Origin: Pseudomonadota bacterium
GTDB taxonomy: Bacteria > Desulfobacterota > Desulfobulbia > Desulfobulbales > Desulfobulbaceae
Assembly (NCBI GenBank): GCA_009778235.1
Contig: WRKE01000298.1
Span: 1 to 15,731, forward strand
Direction of reading: 5' to 3'
DNA length: 15,731 nt
This document shows positions 8,544 through 15,038 of the stretch, piece after piece. Below the pieces are notes generated by a model, which saw only the letters and a list, made by a program, of their open reading frames with translations, ran no database searches and was not told the DNA's origin. The position numbers and the translations under genes were made by a program. The first letter of the stretch is position 1. Each line of letters begins with the position of its first letter.

Positions 8544-8990
8544 TCACACCAGTTTGCCGGCGATATAGCCGATGACGATCCCCACGATCAGCGCGACGGT
8601 CACGCCGCGATAGGTGAGCACATCCTTTGAGTAGCCCCGGCGGATGGCGACAAAGGAGACCAGGTAGCCGACCGCGTTCAACAGCCAGATGAAACCTAAG
8701 GACAGGATCTTGACGATCAGCGGCCCCACCAGGGGGACCACGGCAATGACGCCGAGCAGCCAGGCGAACGCATTGGAAAGCAGGCCGATGAGGAAGACGC
8801 TGCTGGCGATTATGTGTTTATCGACGTTGAAGCGGAGGCCCAGCCAGATGAAGGCACCAATGATGACCCAGATTGGCAGCATGAATTTCCAATTCAGCCA
8901 CCAAGGGAACGGGGCAACGGTGTCATTGCCCATGTCTTGGGCGGAGGGATTTTCTGGTTCGGTTTTTATCAGGGATTGATTGCTGTCCAT
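8544..8990 (-). CDS. Small integral membrane protein, unknown function
   Basis: A 148-residue protein with a polar N-terminus (1-30, rich in Asn, Ser and Glu) and about four hydrophobic segments near residues 34-53, 61-83, 86-116 (probably one long or re-entrant pair) and 128-146, so it is expected in the inner membrane. RRGYSKD (117-123) is a positively charged loop, likely cytoplasmic. No cysteines, histidine clusters or catalytic motifs stand out, and I do not recognise a family. The ATG has only a weak upstream ribosome site. The hydrophobic pattern over its whole length and the lack of stops support a real gene. It stands alone and converges with the DUF1186 gene. Confidence 0.6.
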   Translation of the reverse strand: MDSNQSLIKTEPENPSAQDMGNDTVAPFPWWLNWKFMLPIWVIIGAFIWLGLRFNVDKHIIASSVFLIGLLSNAFAWLLGVIAVVPLVGPLIVKILSLGFIWLLNAVGYLVSFVAIRRGYSKDVLTYRGVTVALIVGIVIGYIAGKLV

Positions 8991-9060
8991 TGATTGTGCG
9001 TCCGGTTAGGTGCCCTGGGAGATTGGCGGCCGGCGGCGAGTCGCTGGCAATGCTCGTCAG

Positions 9061-9079
9061 GAGCGGCTGTGCCGCGCTC
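9061..9079. repeat. Short GC-rich hairpin
   Basis: GAGCGGC-tgt-GCCGCGCTC can fold with a 2-nt bulge. It is the first of several palindromes in the gene-free stretch 8991-9340. Confidence 0.4.
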
Positions 9080-9090
9080 CAGCGCCAAGA

Positions 9091-9136
9091 TCGTTGTCGC
9101 CCATGCTATCCGTCGATAACGCATGGGCAACAACGG
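9091..9136. repeat. Long inverted repeat with nested stem
   Basis: GTTGTCGCCCATGC (9093-9106) pairs with GCATGGGCAACAAC (9121-9134) at 13 of 14 positions. The exception is C-A on the plus strand but a G-T wobble on the minus strand. C9092-G9135 and a wobble extend it. Within the loop TATC (9107-9110) pairs with GATA (9115-9118), making one almost continuous hairpin. There is no T-run on either side, so it is not a standard terminator. The better pairing on the minus strand suggests that strand is the one that folds. Confidence 0.6.
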
Positions 9137-9194
9137 CTTGAAAAAACGGTTTCCCTCTGCTCAACCACGGCCTGGGCGGGTTGCATCCGGACAA

Positions 9195-9223
9195 CCGGCA
9201 ACGACGATAGCGCTCGTTGCCGG
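9195..9223. repeat. Perfect 10-bp inverted repeat
   Basis: CCGGCAACGA and TCGTTGCCGG are perfect reverse complements around a 9-nt loop. The sequence lies 60 nt from the longer palindrome at 9091-9136 and no T-run follows. It could be a mobile-element end, a protein site, or a transcript-end structure. Confidence 0.55.
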
Positions 9224-9269
9224 AACGCCGGATCAAGATTTTGAGAGGTTTTATCGTCTCGCTTTGGGA

Positions 9270-9281
9270 GGGTTAAAACCC
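9270..9281. repeat. Short palindrome GGGTTAAAACCC
   Basis: GGGTT and AACCC flank a two-base centre, and a C-run follows. It lies just left of the tnpA remnant and may belong to the decayed element. Evidence is limited to the palindrome itself. Confidence 0.3.
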
Positions 9282-9344
9282 CCAGCTTCAGCATTTCTTC
9301 TTTAGCTGCATAGTTAAGGGTCACTTCGTCGCCAGTATTGAGGC

Positions 9345-9469
9345 TGTCATCTTTGGGCTCTGTGGTATTTTTGCTGTAGCAGCGCAATATTACTGACGAA
9401 GCGATCAAGGCCTATATTGAGCAGCAGAATCGTGATGACAGCGATTTCAAGGTAGAGAGCGAAGCATAA
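9345..9469 (+). pseudogene. 3' end of an IS200/IS605-type tnpA (Y1 transposase), frameshifted
   Basis: Two adjacent reading frames together give the C-terminal end of a Y1 (HUH) single-strand transposase. One frame reads HLWALWYFCCSS up to about 9382. The next, in a -1 shifted frame, reads NITDEAIKAYIEQQ and continues acidic to a TAA at 9467-9469. Family proteins read through as ...W-x-GYFC-SSGNVTDEAIxxYIExQ..., so one lost base in the Gly codon of SSGN explains the break. The catalytic HUH motif and the Tyr helix further upstream are absent: an in-frame stop lies at 9339-9341 and I see no transposase sequence before it. No full-length copy is in the window. The element cannot move by itself. 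Confidence 0.75.
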
Positions 9470-9494
9470 TCCTTTGTATTTGCGCCGACAGAGC

Positions 9495-9556
9495 GTGGCT
9501 TTCAGCCGTAATCGCCAACTTTAGCTGTAATCGAAGTCACCGGCTTTAGCCAGTGG
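9495..9556. repeat. Three degenerate hairpin-type repeats, likely right end of the IS200/IS605 remnant
   Basis: Three consecutive units of 19-23 nt share a GGCTTTAGCC-like core: GTGGCTTTCAGCCGTAATCG (9495-9514), CCAACTTTAGCTGTAATCG (9515-9533), and 9534-9556 containing CACCGGC-ttta-GCCAGTG. The first two share the ending GTAATCG exactly. The third forms a 7-bp hairpin, fully paired (with one G-T) on the minus strand. They begin about 25 nt after the tnpA stop, where this family carries its imperfect subterminal palindromes, and end 7 nt from the aqpZ stop, so on the minus strand the hairpin is the first structure in the aqpZ 3' UTR. Confidence 0.6.
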
Positions 9557-9562
9557 AGCCAT

Positions 9563-10249
9563 TCACTTTTGCTCGCCACCGATTACCCGGTAAATAATCG
9601 CGCCGATTACGGCGCCGACAATGGGTGCCACCCAGAACAGCCAAAGCTGCACGATGGCCTCACCGCCCACGAACACCGCCACGCCCGTACTGCGCGCGGG
9701 GTTCACCGAGGTATTGGTGACCGGAATGCTGATCAGATGGATGAGCGTCAGGCACAGGCCGATGGCGATCGGGGCGAAACCCTGCGGGGCCCGTTGGTCG
9801 GTGGCGCCGAGAATGACCAGCAGGAACATCATGGTCATGACCACTTCAGTGGTCAGAGCGGCCACCATATTGTAGCCGCCGGGGGAGTGCGCACCAAAAC
9901 CGTTGACAGCGAAACCGGCGGCAAGGTTAAATCCCTGCTTGCCGCTGGCGATGAGATACAGCACGCCGCCGGCGGCAATCGCGCCCAGGACTTGGGCGAT
10001 GATATAGGGCACGATGTCCTTGGTCGGGAACCGGCCGCCGGCCCAGAGGCCGATGGTCACGGCTGGGTTGAGATGGCAACCGGATATGTGACCGATGGCA
10101 AAGGCCATGGTCAGCACTGTCAAACCGAATGCCAGAGAAACACCGAGCAGGCCAATGCCGCTATTCGGGAAAGCCGCTAAAACCGCGCTCCCGCATCCGC
10201 CCAGGACCAGCCAAAAGGTACCAAAAAATTCCGCCCCAAATTTTTTCAT
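9563..10249 (-). CDS. aqpZ: Aquaporin Z-type water channel
   Basis: Inner-membrane channel of the MIP family, 228 residues (E. coli AqpZ has 231), with six membrane helices and two half-helices carrying the NPA boxes at 61-63 (HLNPAVT) and 183-185 (SVNPARS). The selectivity filter can be read as F41, H171, T180 and R186, the water-specific set of AqpZ (F43, H174, T183, R189), and not the wider filter of glycerol facilitators. N-terminal KKFGAEFFGTFWLVLGGCGSA is also AqpZ-like. ATG is preceded by AAGGAG at a good distance. It appears to be a single-gene unit; its downstream side is occupied by the IS200/IS605 end and its upstream side by an IS3 remnant. Confidence 0.95.
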   Translation of the reverse strand: MKKFGAEFFGTFWLVLGGCGSAVLAAFPNSGIGLLGVSLAFGLTVLTMAFAIGHISGCHLNPAVTIGLWAGGRFPTKDIVPYIIAQVLGAIAAGGVLYLIASGKQGFNLAAGFAVNGFGAHSPGGYNMVAALTTEVVMTMMFLLVILGATDQRAPQGFAPIAIGLCLTLIHLISIPVTNTSVNPARSTGVAVFVGGEAIVQLWLFWVAPIVGAVIGAIIYRVIGGEQK

Positions 10250-10384
10250 TGTCTTACTCCTTTGCTTTGTTGAAATGATGTCAGACAGGTCTTTCTGTGA
10301 TGGGCTGAAACTATTAATTTGAACTGTATCTGATAGTTACTCGTTTTGGGCAGCCTGTAAAGGATTTTGTGCGAATGGTTTTTA
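10250..10384. other. aqpZ upstream region
   Basis: AT-richer spacer between the aqpZ start and the end of the IS3 remnant. It should hold the aqpZ promoter (minus strand), but no pair of elements was convincing. The IS3 end lies about 135 nt upstream of the aqpZ start, so the insertion may have defined the promoter region. Confidence 0.35.
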
Positions 10385-10720
10385 GAGATGGCCTCACCTG
10401 TTTGGACAAGGGCTGGAGTGTTTTTAAGTGGCCTCTCTCTCTATGGTCAGGCTGCCAGTTCAACCGCCGGCAGCATCGCGGTATGGGCCTCGTCAGGCGT
10501 TCTTCTTTTTGATTTGGCATGCGCTGAAGCGGTTGAGCCTCCAGATACCGTCTGGTCTTCATGCTTGACCAACTTCCATAATTGTTCCGCCAAGGCCCAC
10601 GGCCACCATGCTGAGCCTGCACCACGCTTTTGCGCAGCCCGAACAAACTCTTCGGCGGCGAATTGACTTCCCAGGTCGGCGTTGATGATCTCAGGCACCA
10701 TGGCGATTCCCAGCGACACT
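10385..10720 (-). pseudogene. Decayed 3' end of an IS3-family transposase (OrfB) with its right end
   Basis: On the minus strand PEIINADLGSQFAAEEF matches the IS3 OrfB integrase core (second DDE Asp in NADLGSQF; usually NTDQGSQF). After that, small indels move the DGRGRW...ERLWRSVKHED region between frames (a piece EQLWKLVKHED is readable). The internal part up to the C-terminus is deleted, and the last residues RTPDEAHTAMLPAVELAA end at a TGA at 10447-10449, as in intact IS3 transposases. Past the stop, GGCCACTTAAAAAC and CCTTGTCCAAACAGGTGAGGCC (10385-10435 region) have the layout of an IS3-family right end. The 5' half and left end are missing, so it is dead. Confidence 0.75.
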
Positions 10721-10793
10721 TCTCCTTGTGGAGGCTCCTTCAAGGTGATCAGAGACCGCTTTGGGTAACATTCAAGAATTACACTGCATAGTC

Positions 10794-13409
10794 TCAATTG
10801 AGATGCCTGCGGAGGAGAGCGATCAGTTTGTCAAGTTCAATTGGTTTGCCCAGGTGCGCGTTCATGCCGCAGGCCAGACAGTGCTCTATATCTTCTTTGA
10901 ACACGTTGGCGGTCATCGCAATAATCGGCACGGCGGCGGCATTGGGGGCATTGAAGGCGCGTATGCGCCGGGACGCCTCATAGCCGTCCATAATCGGCAT
11001 CTGTAAATCCATTAAAATAAGACGGTAGCGCCCCGGAGCCTGCTCGAACAGCTCCACCGCCTTTTTGCCGTTTTCAGCGATGTCAATGACGACGCCGGTC
11101 TCTTCAAGCAGGGAGAGAACGATTTCGCGGTTGATCTCCACATCATCGACCAGGAGGATGGCCTTGCCGGCAAATTCACCTTCCTGCATCTCCAGCGGCA
11201 CAGTTTCCGGTATCTCCTCTTCAGTTTGGCTGTCGGCACGGGGCGCGGTAATGGTAAACATGAACACCGAACCGTACCCTGGTTCGGAATCCGCCCGGAT
11301 TTCACCACCCATAAGCGTAACAATCTGCTTGGAGAGCGCCAGCCCGAGCCCTGTTCCGCCGTATTTGCGCGTTGTGCTGCTCTCCGCCTGTTGGAAGGAG
11401 GTAAACAATTTTGCCTTCTGCTCCTCTGTGATGCCAATGCCCGTGTCTTGCACCACAAAGCGTACGGTACAGCGCCCTTGCGCTTCGCCGTCAAGGGATA
11501 CGGCCAACAAAACGTGGCCTGTTTCAGGTGTGAACTTGATCGCATTGCTGACCAGATTCGTGATCACCTGGGCAAGACGTATATCGTCGCCGTACAGGGA
11601 ATCCGGCACCGCGTCTGCAACAGTAACGGCAAACTCCAGTTTCTTCTCATTGGCTTTGAACCGCATGATGTTTTCAACGCGGGCAATGACCTCCCGTACC
11701 CGGAAAATAATGTTGGAAAGTTCGAATTTTCCCGCCTCGATCTTCGACATGTCAAGAATATCGTTAATGACGCCAAGCAAGTGGTGAGACGCGCCTTCTA
11801 TTTTGGTGAAGGCCTGATTCTTGCCAGCTATGTCCCGAGCTTTGGCGCCGATCGCCGCCATACCGAGCACAGCGTTCATGGGCGTGCGGATTTCGTGGCT
11901 CATGTTGGCCAGAAACTCGCTTTTTGCCCGCGACGCCGCCTCTGAGATCATCACCTGCTCTTCGAGCTGACGGGTGCGCTGTTTTACGGTCTCTTCGAGG
12001 ATGTCTTTCATCTGGGTGGTGCTTTCAAAACGCCGGGTGTACCTGCGAGCCAGCATGAAGGTCAGGTACAGCATGAGCATCGGAGTGCTGTACAGCGTGA
12101 ATAAAACGCCGTTGTGCCAGATGGCGACATCAAGCATGTCATAGATGGCCGCGCCGGAGGCCACGAATACCACCAGCAGAAGATAGGCGAAGTCTTTGCT
12201 CTGCAAGGCCTGGGACAACAGACGCCGGGCTTTTTTAACCCCAGAGGCGGACTGCGCCCGGATCTGATCTTCAGCAACCGCGCTTAGCTCTCTGTTTTTT
12301 TTCTGTTTCCCATGATGCCAGACAAAGGCGTAGATGGCGTCGTAACCGATGATATACAGCGTAAAGAGAATGCCACAGGGGATCCAGACGGCCAGCAGAT
12401 CAGTTGCGAACCAGATGGGATAGGTACACTGCATCCCGATCAGCACGACGCAAAACGCACCATAGAGGATGGTGACCGGTTTGATCTTGCCGAAGGTAAA
12501 ATTTTCTGAAAACACCGCCAGAAAGAACAGTAACAGATAGAGCGAGGCGTATTCGATGCGATGCGCGATCGAGCTGTCTTCCAGGATGTGGGACACGATC
12601 GGGCTGTGGGTGAAAAAAAAGATAGCGGCCAGGTTGGAAAAAAGGCCGAACAGCAGGTTGTCGCTCTCGGTTTGGCGCAAAAAATAGAGCAGGATGTGAT
12701 AGAATCCCAGAAATATATAGACCGTGCATAGGGCCGCTGTCAGCAACTCCCTCCCGGCACTGACAATTTTCGTGTAATCGGCGATATAATACGGCGAGCT
12801 GTAGAACAGGCCCGCATGGGCGCTGTTGCGCACGCCGATGATATGAAAGACGAGGAGGTTTTCTCCTTCGTTGAGAAATCTTTTGTCAAAAGGGATGCCC
12901 ACCCCGCGCCAGCTTTGGAACAGCGTGATTTCGCCCTTGGAATTTACATTTTGGCGCCTGGCGATTACGCTCCCGTTGATGTAAATTTCCCAGTTTTCAC
13001 CGATCCCTGCCAAGTATATGCCGGGCGGAACCGGGTTGTCGCCGTATAGGCTTAAGATCTTATCCCTACTCATGGTAAAGGGGATCAGAATCGTGCATTC
13101 CTCAATTTTGCGCGCGTTGGGCGTTAAAAAGGCCGATCCGCCCGATGAATATTCCTCCGCCGGCAACTGCGACATAAGGATTCGGCCGTGGTGAGCGGGC
13201 AGTTCCATATCCCAATCTATCAATCCCGGATCCTTGAGCGAGGCGTAAGCCGGCTCAAAGCCATTTTTGACATAGGCAGGAAAAGCGGTCAAATCCGTCC
13301 GGACGAGGTCATTTCTGGTAAGGTGCCCACCGATGAGGCTATAGCAGAAGATCACAATAATCAGCACCGCAGCGGCGAGTGATCCCCATGCAAACAGGCT
13401 TCTGTTCAT
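10794..13409 (-). CDS. 7TMR-DISM hybrid sensor histidine kinase
   Basis: Inner-membrane sensor kinase of 871 residues. Order (numbered from ATG 13409): membrane anchor 7-27; periplasmic domain about 30-215, with a jelly-roll-like pattern (GIYLAGIGENWEIYINGSVIA, then SWRGVGIPF and GENLLVFHIIG) as in DISMED-type carbohydrate-binding-like modules; seven hydrophobic segments about 218-455; a coiled coil about 460-495; HisKA with H505 in SHEIRTP; HATPase with N618 (NLVSNAIKF), DTGIGI (655-660) and GGTGLGL (684-690); receiver domain about 750-870 with DD 755-756, phospho-acceptor D801 (LMDLQMP) and K855. No HPt domain or output regulator is encoded here, so the phosphate must pass to proteins elsewhere. 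A TTG at 13421, overlapping the upstream stop (TTGA), would add four residues. It directly follows the periplasmic binding protein gene and probably senses together with it. Confidence 0.92.
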   Translation of the reverse strand: MNRSLFAWGSLAAAVLIIVIFCYSLIGGHLTRNDLVRTDLTAFPAYVKNGFEPAYASLKDPGLIDWDMELPAHHGRILMSQLPAEEYSSGGSAFLTPNARKIEECTILIPFTMSRDKILSLYGDNPVPPGIYLAGIGENWEIYINGSVIARRQNVNSKGEITLFQSWRGVGIPFDKRFLNEGENLLVFHIIGVRNSAHAGLFYSSPYYIADYTKIVSAGRELLTAALCTVYIFLGFYHILLYFLRQTESDNLLFGLFSNLAAIFFFTHSPIVSHILEDSSIAHRIEYASLYLLLFFLAVFSENFTFGKIKPVTILYGAFCVVLIGMQCTYPIWFATDLLAVWIPCGILFTLYIIGYDAIYAFVWHHGKQKKNRELSAVAEDQIRAQSASGVKKARRLLSQALQSKDFAYLLLVVFVASGAAIYDMLDVAIWHNGVLFTLYSTPMLMLYLTFMLARRYTRRFESTTQMKDILEETVKQRTRQLEEQVMISEAASRAKSEFLANMSHEIRTPMNAVLGMAAIGAKARDIAGKNQAFTKIEGASHHLLGVINDILDMSKIEAGKFELSNIIFRVREVIARVENIMRFKANEKKLEFAVTVADAVPDSLYGDDIRLAQVITNLVSNAIKFTPETGHVLLAVSLDGEAQGRCTVRFVVQDTGIGITEEQKAKLFTSFQQAESSTTRKYGGTGLGLALSKQIVTLMGGEIRADSEPGYGSVFMFTITAPRADSQTEEEIPETVPLEMQEGEFAGKAILLVDDVEINREIVLSLLEETGVVIDIAENGKKAVELFEQAPGRYRLILMDLQMPIMDGYEASRRIRAFNAPNAAAVPIIAMTANVFKEDIEHCLACGMNAHLGKPIELDKLIALLRRHLN

Positions 13410-13417
13410 GACGGGAA

Positions 13418-14422
13418 TCAATACTCGCGCTGATCGAGCTCGGCCTGGGTGATCACCGTGGCATCAAAGGCGGCTTCATCCACATAGGCAAGTTTAGCGG
13501 GGCGTTCGCCGGTTTTCAGCCGCCGGATAATCTCTTCCACCCGTGGGCCGTGCAGCGGGTTGCATTCCACGTTAAAATTTATTTTTCCCTCAAGGGTGGC
13601 AGTGAGTCCGGCGTGCGTCGCATCAAAGGAGATGATTTTGGTGGCACCCTTGACGCCGTAGGTTCTGCCCACCTCGTCCATGGCCTCCATCGCCCCAAAG
13701 GCCATGTTGTCGTTTTCACAATACAGCACGTCGATCTGCGGGTATTGCTTCAAAATTCGCTCCATGACCTCTTTGCCTTTCGCCTGGGTGAAGTCGCCCG
13801 AGTCGCTCGCCACCATCCTCCAGCCGGGATTTTTGCTCACCCCCGCCTGCAGGGCCTCGGTACGGCCGATTTGCGCTGAGGATCCCATGCTACCCTGTAA
13901 ATGCGCGATGTGGAGATCCTTATCGCTGCCTAGGTTTTTTTCCATCCATATCACCGCGGTGCCGCCTTCTTTGCGGAAGTCGGAACCAACCCAGCAGGTG
14001 AAGAGATCGTTGTCCGAGGTCTTGATCATCCGATCGACAATAATAACCGGAATGCCCGCGTCTTTCGCCTCGCGTAAAACCTTGTCCCAGCCTTCCTCAG
14101 TGACGGGCGCCAACACAATATAGTCAACCCTTTGGGCGATAAAATCACGGATCGCCGCGATCTGCCGGCTTTGTTTCTGTTGCGCGTCCTTGATGATCAG
14201 CTTGTACCCCTTTTTTTCAGAGAAGGCCTTTTTCATAGACTGGGTGTTTGCCATGCGCCAGTCGGACTCCACGCCAACCTGCGAAAAACCGACCACAGTC
14301 ATAGCTCCTGCGCTGGTTTGCTTGTCGTCTTTTGCGGCATCAGCGCAGCGCGATTCCCGCACGGTATATGAGGCAAATGTCAGGGCCAAGATACTCATGG
14401 CGACGGCAAGCATCTTCTTCAT
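13418..14422 (-). CDS. YtfQ/ribose-type periplasmic sugar-binding protein
   Basis: Type I periplasmic binding protein (Peripla_BP_4 class), 334 residues, close in pattern to the galactofuranose-binding YtfQ: VGFSQVGVESDWRMANT, KDAQQKQSRQIAAIRDFIAQ, DYIVLAPVTEEGWDKVLREAKDAGIPVIIVDR, LQGSMGSSAQIGRTE and SGDFTQAKGKEVMERIL are near-diagnostic. Start ATG 14422 has GGAGGG 8 nt upstream; the open frame extends 12 codons further without a site. The N-terminus MKKMLAVAMSILALTFAS looks like a Sec signal peptide; mature protein probably begins between residues 18 and 30. A lone lipobox is not evident. No ytfR/ytfT/yjfF-like ATPase or permease genes are adjacent; instead the stop codon nearly overlaps the start of a sensor kinase, so a sensing role is more likely than uptake. 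Ligand: a sugar by family, identity unknown. Confidence 0.9.
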   Translation of the reverse strand: MKKMLAVAMSILALTFASYTVRESRCADAAKDDKQTSAGAMTVVGFSQVGVESDWRMANTQSMKKAFSEKKGYKLIIKDAQQKQSRQIAAIRDFIAQRVDYIVLAPVTEEGWDKVLREAKDAGIPVIIVDRMIKTSDNDLFTCWVGSDFRKEGGTAVIWMEKNLGSDKDLHIAHLQGSMGSSAQIGRTEALQAGVSKNPGWRMVASDSGDFTQAKGKEVMERILKQYPQIDVLYCENDNMAFGAMEAMDEVGRTYGVKGATKIISFDATHAGLTATLEGKINFNVECNPLHGPRVEEIIRRLKTGERPAKLAYVDEAAFDATVITQAELDQREY

Positions 14423-14430
14423 CGCAACCA

Positions 14431-14436
14431 CCCTCC
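14431..14436 (-). promoter_or_regulatory. Ribosome binding site that fixes the binding-protein start
   Basis: GGAGGG on the minus strand lies 8 nt before ATG 14422 and decides against the in-frame ATG at 14458, which would also bury the signal peptide behind 12 charged or polar residues. Confidence 0.75.
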
Positions 14437-14458
14437 GAAGCGTTTGTTTGTAAGTCAT

Positions 14459-15038
14459 ATCTAACCAAGATTACAGTGCTCTTGATTCGCAGACAAGACA
14501 AATGATGCTTGGCTTGGGGCTCATTCCGGAGTGGTTCTTCAGCAGGTTTACTTTTTGTTCCGGTCGAAGACCTTAAGAGTAAAGATCTTTGTTCCTTGGT
14601 GGGAGGCAACGAACATATTTCACCTCGATCCGGGCAACCGTGAAGTTCCTGACGTTTTCTGGGGCTTGCCGAAGAGGGCAGACAAAAACGATTTGAAAAC
14701 GCTTCATCTTCAAGGCGTTGGTTTCGGCGGAATAATCATTCGATATGTATGGCGCTTTAAAGGGATTTTTAGGCACAAAGGAAGTGGTCGATCTTGAAGG
14801 ACCCCTGTTTCATTGTGCAGGAGCGGTTAACCAGGCGCCGGCCTTGTGGCAATCAGAACGATACCAGGCAGCCAAGGGCAAGCCGGCACAAAGACGATAC
14901 AGCTCATCCCCAATAAACTGGCGGGAAGCAGAGCAACAAAACGAGAGAAAAGGCCCACGAGAAAATGTTGCGCGCCGTTGAAATGGCATAGGCGCTGAGC
15001 GGTTCATCTCTGTCGTCCCAAAAGGCATCCCCGCGAGT
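14459..15038. other. Gene-poor spacer with possible gene debris
   Basis: About 580 bases hold no convincing intact gene. Short open frames on both strands lack good ribosome sites and look like no protein I know. The stretch 14860-15015 read on the minus strand gives hydrophobic segments in two different frames, one being ARNIFSWAFSLVLLLCFP and another SLLGMSCIVFVPACPWLPGI, which could be a frameshifted remnant of a small membrane protein or chance. The promoter of the binding-protein operon must lie on the minus strand in the left part, near 14460-14570; TTGTCT and TGTAAT are present but their spacing (15 or 20) is poor. Confidence 0.4.

Noticed and set aside
9091..9136. Integron attC site
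   Set aside because: The required GTTRRRY and RYYYAAC core sites are not present at the arm ends, and no gene cassette or integrase is nearby.
9106..9408. 100-codon minus-strand frame across the palindromic region
   Set aside because: It runs through the palindromes and is antisense to the tnpA remnant; it has no ribosome site and no recognisable family. The part reading GDEVTLNYAAKEEMLKLGVL looked protein-like, but I could not link it to anything.
9495..9556. CRISPR repeats
   Set aside because: Units are only 19-23 nt, degenerate, contiguous with no spacers, and there are no cas genes.
14531..14797. 88-codon plus-strand frame between the binding-protein gene and the PqqD fusion
   Set aside because: No ribosome site and no recognisable family; an antisense frame of similar length covers the same bases. 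I cannot support either as a gene.
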